From positions 1,338,501-1,402,500 of the forward strand of contig JAZGUH010000088.1 in assembly GCA_037893225.1 (NCBI GenBank): DNA of 64,000 nt, read 5' to 3'. This DNA is from Hippasteria phrygiana. Its lineage: Eukaryota; Echinodermata; Asteroidea; Valvatida; Goniasteridae. The translations under genes and the position numbers were made by a program. The notes beneath the pieces are model-generated. The model was not told where the DNA came from. It was given only the letters and a program-made list of their open reading frames with translations, and searched no databases. This document shows, piece by piece, positions 37,601 through 46,600 of the stretch; the first letter of the stretch is position 1; each line of letters opens with the position of its first letter.

Positions 37601-40600
37601 CCCCAAGGCCAAGGCTTTGACCATCAAGGCCCTTAGGCCAAGGCTTTGACCATCAAGGCCCTAAGGCCAAGGCTTTGACCATCAAGGCCCTAAGGCCAAG
37701 GCTTTGACCATCAAGGCCCTAAGGCCAAGGCTTCGACCATCAAGGCCCTAAGGCCAAGGCGATAACCCTGAAGGCCCAGGCCAAGGCCCTATACAAAATA
37801 GTGCCTTGTATAAAGCCTTGGCCTTAGGCCTTGAGGGTTATGCCTTTGCTCCAACACTGACAGATAGCCCTCAAGGGTGCTCCGAATAATCCGAAATGGT
37901 CCAGTGGCACAATTCAAACCAGACCATGAGACTCCCTTCAAAAAACCCCCAAAAAACAGTGATACAATTTCTACCGTCCTTCATCCCAACACCAGCCCAA
38001 AAGTCATCTGAACCCTCAAGGGGTCCGGAATTCATCCTCAGTTTATGCAAATATTCATTTCAAGAGATGCCAAGAATCCCCAAAAAATATTTTTTCATTT
38101 TTGCATTTTTTTCCAGGGATTTTCTGATTTTGTGTTCAAGTACTACATGGATGAAGGTAAGAGTTCAAATAAATCTGTGTTCTTTTTCATGTCACAATGT
38201 AAAATGTGAACTTCGCTGGTGCATTCTGGGAAGTGGAACCAAAAAAAATGGTTTTTGTATTCTACCTGATTACTGAGGCCAAATTATACAGTGATTAGTT
38301 TAACCCTAACCTCCTCCAGTTTTTTTCATATGGCCCTGCTAAATCCAACAATTTCCAACAAAACTGAAATGGGAATCCTGCTAAAATACAACAAAATCTA
38401 ACAGAAATTTTTGTTGGATTCTGCAGGGTATCACATACACACCGGCCTTGACATAAAACAGGTACATGTATTTGTTTGTATGAGCCCCAGGGATGTAGTC
38501 GAGTCCATCACAAGTCCCTGCAAGTCTATCTCAAGTCCCAGTTCCAATCACAAGCTATTCAAATGAGCTTTGACAAGGGCATTCCTTTGTCATTGTTCAT
38601 CCAGTTACTTGTGACCAGCTTTATGAAAGGACTTCTGACTTGACTTACGAAAGGACTTGCAGGGACCTGACTACAACTCTGAGCCCTGCCAACAACATGC
38701 ATGAGTTATTTAAACCTATATGTAAGAGAGGAATACTGTATCATACATGCAGGTAGTACATTACACACACGATGTACTTCAGAATCATATGTATTGTACA
38801 CAAGATAAATGTAGTACACTGTTTCAGGAAACTGGCCTTATACATCCCTTTAGAGTGAGTATAAGCGATTTAAAGTTAATGACAGTCGGGTTTGAATAAC
38901 AGAAATTAATTTTACATTAAAAAAATTTAAAAATAAACAAAACGTGATTTTTATTAGTGATTTTTTATTTTATTTTTCCAGTGATTTAAATCATGATTTA
39001 AATCAATGATTTAAATCGAGTGATTTAAATCAAACAACCCTGTTTTGTATATTTTGGCCAGGAAAACGTGGCAAGTTGTTGTCGCAGCCATTTTCCCGGC
39101 ATGCTGGTCTGAGTGAATTCCTGCAGGCCCACGACCACCTGAGCTGGCTCCATCATGTACAAGTCAAAGATTACTCCAAGGTAAAATCAGACTTCTCTTA
39201 AAGATAAACTGCCTGTCCTTTTTTTGAGTTTCACCCTAAGAAATTGTTTACTTAGTTAAATTATTAGTTTTGTAGCATTTATATGTAATTCGTTATTTAT
39301 CTGTAATTTACCAATGTTTCTCTTCTAATAATCTTTATTTGTTATCCATTTTTTGCTTTTATTAGATTATTTATTTATGGTCAACAATTTTAATGTTTAA
39401 GCGATTATTCCATGTCCTTTTAATATAATTGCTATTCATCTGTATTTTACCAATGAGCTTTTAATTGATGTCTTTTAATATATATATATATTCTTTTTAA
39501 TGGTTTTATGTTTATTATGCGCCGGTGTACATTGTATGGAATTGGCGCAATATAAATAAATAAATTATAATTATAAGGTAATTCACTTCTTATTGACACA
39601 TCCAAGAAAAAAAAAGGTTTAATTATCGAATAATTTCTACACAAATTTTGAAAGATTTTTGCCCCAACAGTAGCTCACTTCCTGCAGGGTGTGTCCTTTT
39701 TGCGTTGGAGCCACGAAAGCAATACAAAATAAAAGCCTATTTGGGGAGGCTTGCAGACGCCCAAGAACAGATTTTTGTTTTACTTTTCGTAAAAATACAA
39801 GGTGCAATTTGAAGAAGAAATTCCTTTTTATATGTTGAAGGTCATGATCAGTGTATTCTTAAATTGACCTGTAGACTCTTCATGTGACATCACAAGTCCA
39901 AATTGTACCGCTGGAGTACTGATGGTGATGAAGTGCTTAGGGTACATTTCATATTGTCCAGATGCGGTATTGATTGCAGGACCGCTGTTTTTCTTTGCGG
40001 CGTGGTGTTCCTTACGTCAAACCTATGCTGTGGGATATTTAAAAGAGATTGATTATCTAATAGAATTAATTATCCTTCCATTTTGAATTCTTAGGCTCAA
40101 GAAACCCTGAAGCGGTTGTCGGCAAAAGAGACATTATCTTTAGCCAAGAAAAAGGTACTTTTTCTTCTCTTGCTTCTGTCAGATTTTATGTAACGTCTTT
40201 CTTTCTTTCGTTTTTTTTTACAGTTTGCATCTCTTTAGTAAAATTTTAGGCATATGTGACCTGCCACCACAAAATGAGCTGAAACTCGCACTATGGCTTT
40301 CTGAGTTACAAGCAGAAACAACAATTTTTCACTCAGTGAAAAGTAAATTTTGGGATTTTAACAACTGTATATTTGAACAAATCCTATTCTGTCGTATCTC
40401 AAAGTTTTTATTAACTGAATCTCTTCTCAAAATATTTGTTCGGGGGATTTATTTTTTGAACTTGGGTTGTGTGCACAGATCACAAACTTTAGGCTTCATT
40501 TTCTCAAAACAAGGGGCCAAGACTGATAACTTTAAAAGATTGTATTAGGGGGGGGGGAGCAATGAGATACAACACACAATACATCAGATTAAAGCTTTTA

Positions 40601-43600
40601 ACATAATCTTGATTTTTCAAATTTTGCTACTTTACGCCCATTTCGTAGGAACAGGTCGCATATAATTCAATGTCATTGATTTGTGTATAAGTGTTTGGTT
40701 TAACCCGAGGTCAGTTTTCTGAAATGTACATGTATTGTTTCCTTGAAATTAATATTCAGACTGCTGCAGTATAGATAGGAGGTGAGCTGGTCTCATTGAT
40801 GGTGGAAGTTACCCCACCTGGGTATATAGGTTTGAAAATTGGGATCATTTCTCCGAAATCTATTGAAGAATAATCCTTCAAACAATCCACAAGGGAAACT
40901 GAGTAGGTAAAGAATAATCCTGTTAAGATCTGGGCCCAGGAAAATGTAAGGGTGGTTGGGTTTGCAATTCAGAATGTCGCCATTTCAACCACCTCAGCTT
41001 TTAGCTTTGTATTGGGTTATTTTTTTAAAAATAGGACATATATTGAGTTATTTCTTTGTACAGTAAGTTTGTAAACATACAGAGAGGGTCGCAGGTTCAA
41101 ATCCCACTCCTGCCATTTTTTTTTGTTCACTTTGAAAATTCAAGTATTTTGTGTCAAACCTCTAACAGACATTGCTGAGCCTGAGCAAGTTGACTGCCCT
41201 GGCTTGCGACGAGGTACCTGAGTCAGAACTAGAAGGTACGTTTTCCCAAAGAAAATACTCAAATTACTAATTAATTTTTTTTTTGTATCCGTATCTTTTC
41301 TGTATCTTCAATCCGAGGTAAAAACAGCTATAATAGGACCTACAAAGAAAGGACGTCATGTTTTTTTGTACCTCGTCCTACCTTGCTCGTATCTAAAGCA
41401 TGCATGTAAACTAAGCTTGAAATTTCTTTTTAGGTCTAATGTGATTTCAGGCGCTGCATTTTTTACACCTGAGGGACAAGACTTTGATGCGTTCTTGAGG
41501 AACCCATACCCGACATCAGTGTTTTGTTGTGTCGATCTTGCTGAAAAGTACAAAAGATAAACAATTGTGACCCACTCTAAGGCTGTTCGATATCCATTTA
41601 TTTTGATACCGAAATATCGGCAGAAAAATATCGCGATATTCGATATTATCGTGATGACGTCACTTTTTCATTACCGGAAGAACGGAGGAATAAAAAATTA
41701 CATGACGGAAGTCACCACGGCATTATGAGATCGGGGCCACCGCCAGGATCGGGCCCGCCGGGATTAAGCGGCAGGAACGGGGGGCCGGTTTGACAAAGCT
41801 TCCCTTCGCTCGTTGAGTATTTGGAGTTTTACGACATTTACCTTCAGTTGGCTACTTTATGGCACTCCAGAAAGACTAGCGTTTGTTTCTATTTCAGCAT
41901 TGTTGATTAGTAACACAGATGATAATACCATGGACGATCACATGCGAGCTGTCAACAAACGATCGTGTCGTATATTTTGTGAAGACGACATGACATTGCA
42001 CAATGTACAATGGATGCGCGGCACGTGTTTTAATCTTTTCTCAAGACGCGGCGCAGTTCGCTACACGTAACTACGCCTAACTACGTGTGCCTTGTACACT
42101 GGGGAAAGACGGTGGCATTCAGTGCGGTTGCTTGCACTTGACCAAGGCTAGCAACAAAGCAACGCGCACGCGCAGATGCGCTACAGGGGTTGACCTTATT
42201 GCAAACAATTGCCATACCCCTCGATCTCAAGATGAGTTCGCAATCGTGTAGGTACGTACATTGTACACTGGGAATAAGACGTTGTTTGCACTTGACAACG
42301 TATGGCGCGGAGGGTAAATCGCTCGGAAGGTAAATCGCGCGGAGCGGAGATGTCATGTCGGGGTTTAGAAAACGGTCAAAGAAAGACACATTTAGTGCAT
42401 GTATGTATTTTTGTATTCCTTCATTGTACATCATGATACATTATATACTATTCTAACGTCCAATAATTGGAAATAACTGGAATTTCGAGCAAAGTAAACT
42501 GGACAAATCCACACGTAATGCGGCCAAAAGGAACATATATCGCGATATTCTTCGGTATATCGAATTCCCCGATATTCCGTTTTTTTTTTAAAGGGGCCGA
42601 TACGATTTTCGATATGAAAAAAATATCGAAATATCGTCATATCGAACAGGCTTAACCCACTCTGCACGAAATGAATGAAATCGTTGCAGTTGAACCTCTG
42701 ATTACTTTCAGCTTTTCCTACCAAACATGTGATTGAGAGCTTACTGCTTCAATTAACCCTTTACTTACCAATGTCGAGTTTCCTTGACAAGGAAACCGCA
42801 CACCAGAGTATCTAAACAACAAATATATTCACCCATCTGCGTTTTGCATCCCTGTGGAGACATGGCATTGTTCTCCCCTTTGTCCCTGTACTTAATTATA
42901 AGCAAACCCCCATAGTACTTTGTACACAAAATTCCTTGTGGAGACAACCTAACCCATAGAATTGCCCTGTGGAGACCTATTCAGTCCCATGTTTCAACTG
43001 TAGTGCTTGTGTTTTTCGCTGTCCATACTAGCTCTTCATACCAACAGAAAGAGCTTGTTCGGATCTTTCTAATGCTGCTATCAAATTTATGTGTCACCAT
43101 TACAATATTTTGAGAAAACTGTATCCAAAGTTTTCCTGTACAGTTTGTGTATGGAGTGCCATTTGTTCATGTGACAAACAACTTTCCTGTTTGATAAAGT
43201 GGGCCAGAAGAGAAAACAGCCGTAACTTTGCTATTTTAGCAGTTATGACTTTCATTTTGACAACACATGAAAGAGAAATTCTCATGGAACAAACTTTACA
43301 CACATTTTCCTTTTCAATCAATTCTTGAGGGTGAAATCTTTGGTTGAAAATACAACCATTCAGCAAGCAGTCAGCTGCTTTTTTCTGCGTAGGTGGTTTC
43401 ATGCTTGACTGAACAAAGAATGTGATACTGGGGGAAGATAAGCCAATACCCAATGTGGTAAGGAAAGGGTTGAAACAAGAAGTTGCATGCTGCTGTTTTT
43501 GCTGCATCTTTCAATCCAGTTCAGGCATGCAACTTTTCCTCGGATCAGCTGATTTCCTCGTTTTTCACTTCACACTTATTACGCCATTGAAAATTGAAAA

Positions 43601-46600
43601 ACACTGTACAAAGTCTTGTAAAGATTGGAATTTCCTCATTTTTTTGTTAATTCCAAGTTGCATGCCTGCCAGTTTCATGTGTGCATTGAGTTTGCATCCA
43701 CTGTGATGAACATCAATGCTGTTTTCAGTTCGGAAGATGATTGTGTGCACAAATGACATGCAAGATGTATCTGTGTAATGTAAATGATTTCACAGTTGTT
43801 TTAAAACTTGACGTGTGACTTCTCTTGACCGATGGAATTACAGTATCCATTTAAATATAAAATATCTATCCGACAGATATCAACACTGAGTTGGATATTA
43901 TACTCCATCAAGAGCTCCTTCCGGAGGACTTAGTCAAGGTGAGCTTACAAATGTAGTTTGGTTCAAATAGGCTTGACAAATTTCAAGTTTGTTTGCATTT
44001 TACTTTAGAATTTGGTTTTATGTCTAATTTGATCTATAGTGTGCCAGTCATTTTTAATTTGTCCCCCTTGTTTTGTAGAAAATGGAGTTATACAACAATG
44101 AGGGAGATTTGCCGGTCATCGACCCTGAACGACTTATCTGGGTAAGTCAGTAATGCAAAAGAGTAGCATTGACTTTATATTTCGTCAAACAAACCACTAG
44201 GGAAACCGACTAGGTAATTTGAATGAACTTTCAAACTGGCAGTAGCGGAATTTATACCCTAACCTACCTGAATCCATCAAAATCCATACAGCTGTTTTGG
44301 AGGATTTTGGCGGATTCAGGACGCCTCCATATTGAAAACTGGGGGATTTTGATGGATTGAGGATTGTAAGCCTAGCAATACTGCAGGATTTTGATGGATT
44401 CAGGATACCTCCACATTAAGCAGTCACCAAAACCAACTTTTTGTGCATGACAAAATAGGTGGATTTGGGCGGATTCAGGATACTTTTCCAGTAAAGTTAC
44501 CCAAGGGGTTAGGGTTAACCTGCGAATTTTAACCTAGAATACCGTACCAGTGCTCTACCAACTGTACTGTCTTGCCCTGTTGTCAGTATCTTTCTTCGGG
44601 GGGCGCTAGTCAGAAGTCATAAACCCATAATGCCGTATAGCCAGGTATCACGTCCCAACTTAACGATGCAACCTGGGAAGCGATATGTGGGGATCACTCA
44701 ATGAGGATAAGACTTTTTAACTTAGTCAAATAAACCAGAAGGGAAACTTAACATGTTCAGAGCAACATGAAATTGGTGGAGGGTCATCTTGTGCAAATTG
44801 CCAGTCATTACAAGGCCATCCAATGGCAAAATTCTGCTCAATCATCTTGAACCTCACCCAAATAAAAAGGGGCAAAGTGGTGTAAGGGACTGCTAAACTA
44901 TGGAGTATTTATGAATAACTTGTGAGAGTGTTCTTTCTTGCAGTTTTGTGTCGGATTTTGTGTTTGTAAACACTGTCTTAACCCCTTGGGTACAGTATTT
45001 TACGGGAGACGTCGGGGTGCCGCGGCGGCTCTGGCAGCCAAGCGAACCGCTACAATGTGTTTGTGCAGTCAAGTGTAACCTATACACAATAATCCAACAA
45101 TGGATTGAAACTGCACAAACAGCGGCCAATGGCGTCATCCGGCCTGGTGGCACTGTTTAATCCAACAATGGATTGAAACTGCACAAACAGCGGCCAATTG
45201 CGTCATCCGGCCTGGTGGCACTGTTTTTTTGTGCCAAATTCCGTCATTCGTACGCAAGGGGTTAACCCTTTCCTTACCACATTGTGTATTGGTTTATCTT
45301 CCCCCAGTACCACATTTTTTGTTCAGTCAAGCATAAAACTACTTAACAGAAAAAGCAGCTGACTGCTTGGTCAATGGTTGTATTTTCAACCAAGCATTTC
45401 ACCCTCAAGAATTGATTGAAAAGGAAAATGTTGTGTCTAAAGTATATTCCATAAATATTTCTCTTTCATATGGTGTCAAACGGAAAGTCATGACTGCTAA
45501 AATAGCAAAGTTACGGCTGTTTTCTCTTCTGGCCCACTTTATCAAACAGGAAAGTTGTTTGTCACACGAACAAATGGCACTCCATACACATAACTGCACA
45601 GGGAAACTTCGGATACATTTTTCTCAAAATATTGTAATGGTGACACATGCATTTGAAAACACCATTGGAAAGATCCAAACAAGCTCTTCAGATCATGTAT
45701 GGTCAGCAAAAAACACAAGCACTGCAGTTCGCTGAAACATGATGAATATATTTGTTGTTTGGATATGTGGTTTCCTTGTCGAGTAAACGTGACACTGGTA
45801 AGCAACAGGGGTGCTGTGGCTTGTGGTAAGGAAAGGGTTAAAGATAGTTCCTTGGGCTTTCTCCTTGAATTCCAAACAGTTGGTGTGTTCAAACAGTTTT
45901 CTGAGCTTTCTCATTCTCTGTATTGAATGGGGGAGGTGAGTGGAAGTTACCCCCGCCTGGATCTATATAGGTCTGAAAATTGGGATAATTTCTCTGGAAT
46001 CTGTTGAAGATTTATCCTCTATTTAGATCTGGGCCCAGGAAAACCGTAAGGGTGGTAGGGCTGGCAACCTAAAATGTGGCCAACCCCACTGCGTCTGCTG
46101 TAGCCCTTTACCTAGAGTGGCTTTTAGCCTTGTATTGGGTAACTTCCATAAAAGAAGTTTCGTAAGCAGTGTTTTAAACGTAGCTCCCTGGGCTGTCTTC
46201 TTGTGTACGTACAGTTATACATCAGTGATAACAACAGCAACGCCAATGAGTTTGACTTCAAGAAGGCTCTGGATCTTCTGCAGCATGTTCCTAATGTAAG
46301 ATTTAACAATTCATGACTGCTGTATGGGGTGTGGTGTATGGCATTTTTTTTTCTCTCTCTCTTGAGGGAAGCATGGCACCTGAGATGAAGTCGGAGATTG
46401 CCATACATCCTCAAGGAGGTAAAACAAAAAGGACATGTCTCGCATCACACAGCGATGGGAGATTTTTGAGACATTGGTGGCAGCAGTACATACGGGTCCT
46501 TTTTGCTAGTTCTGAGCATGCGCGCGTAGTTCTGAGCATGCGCGCGTAGTTCTGAGCATGCGCGCGTAGTTCTGAGCATGCGCGCGTAGTTCTGAGCATG

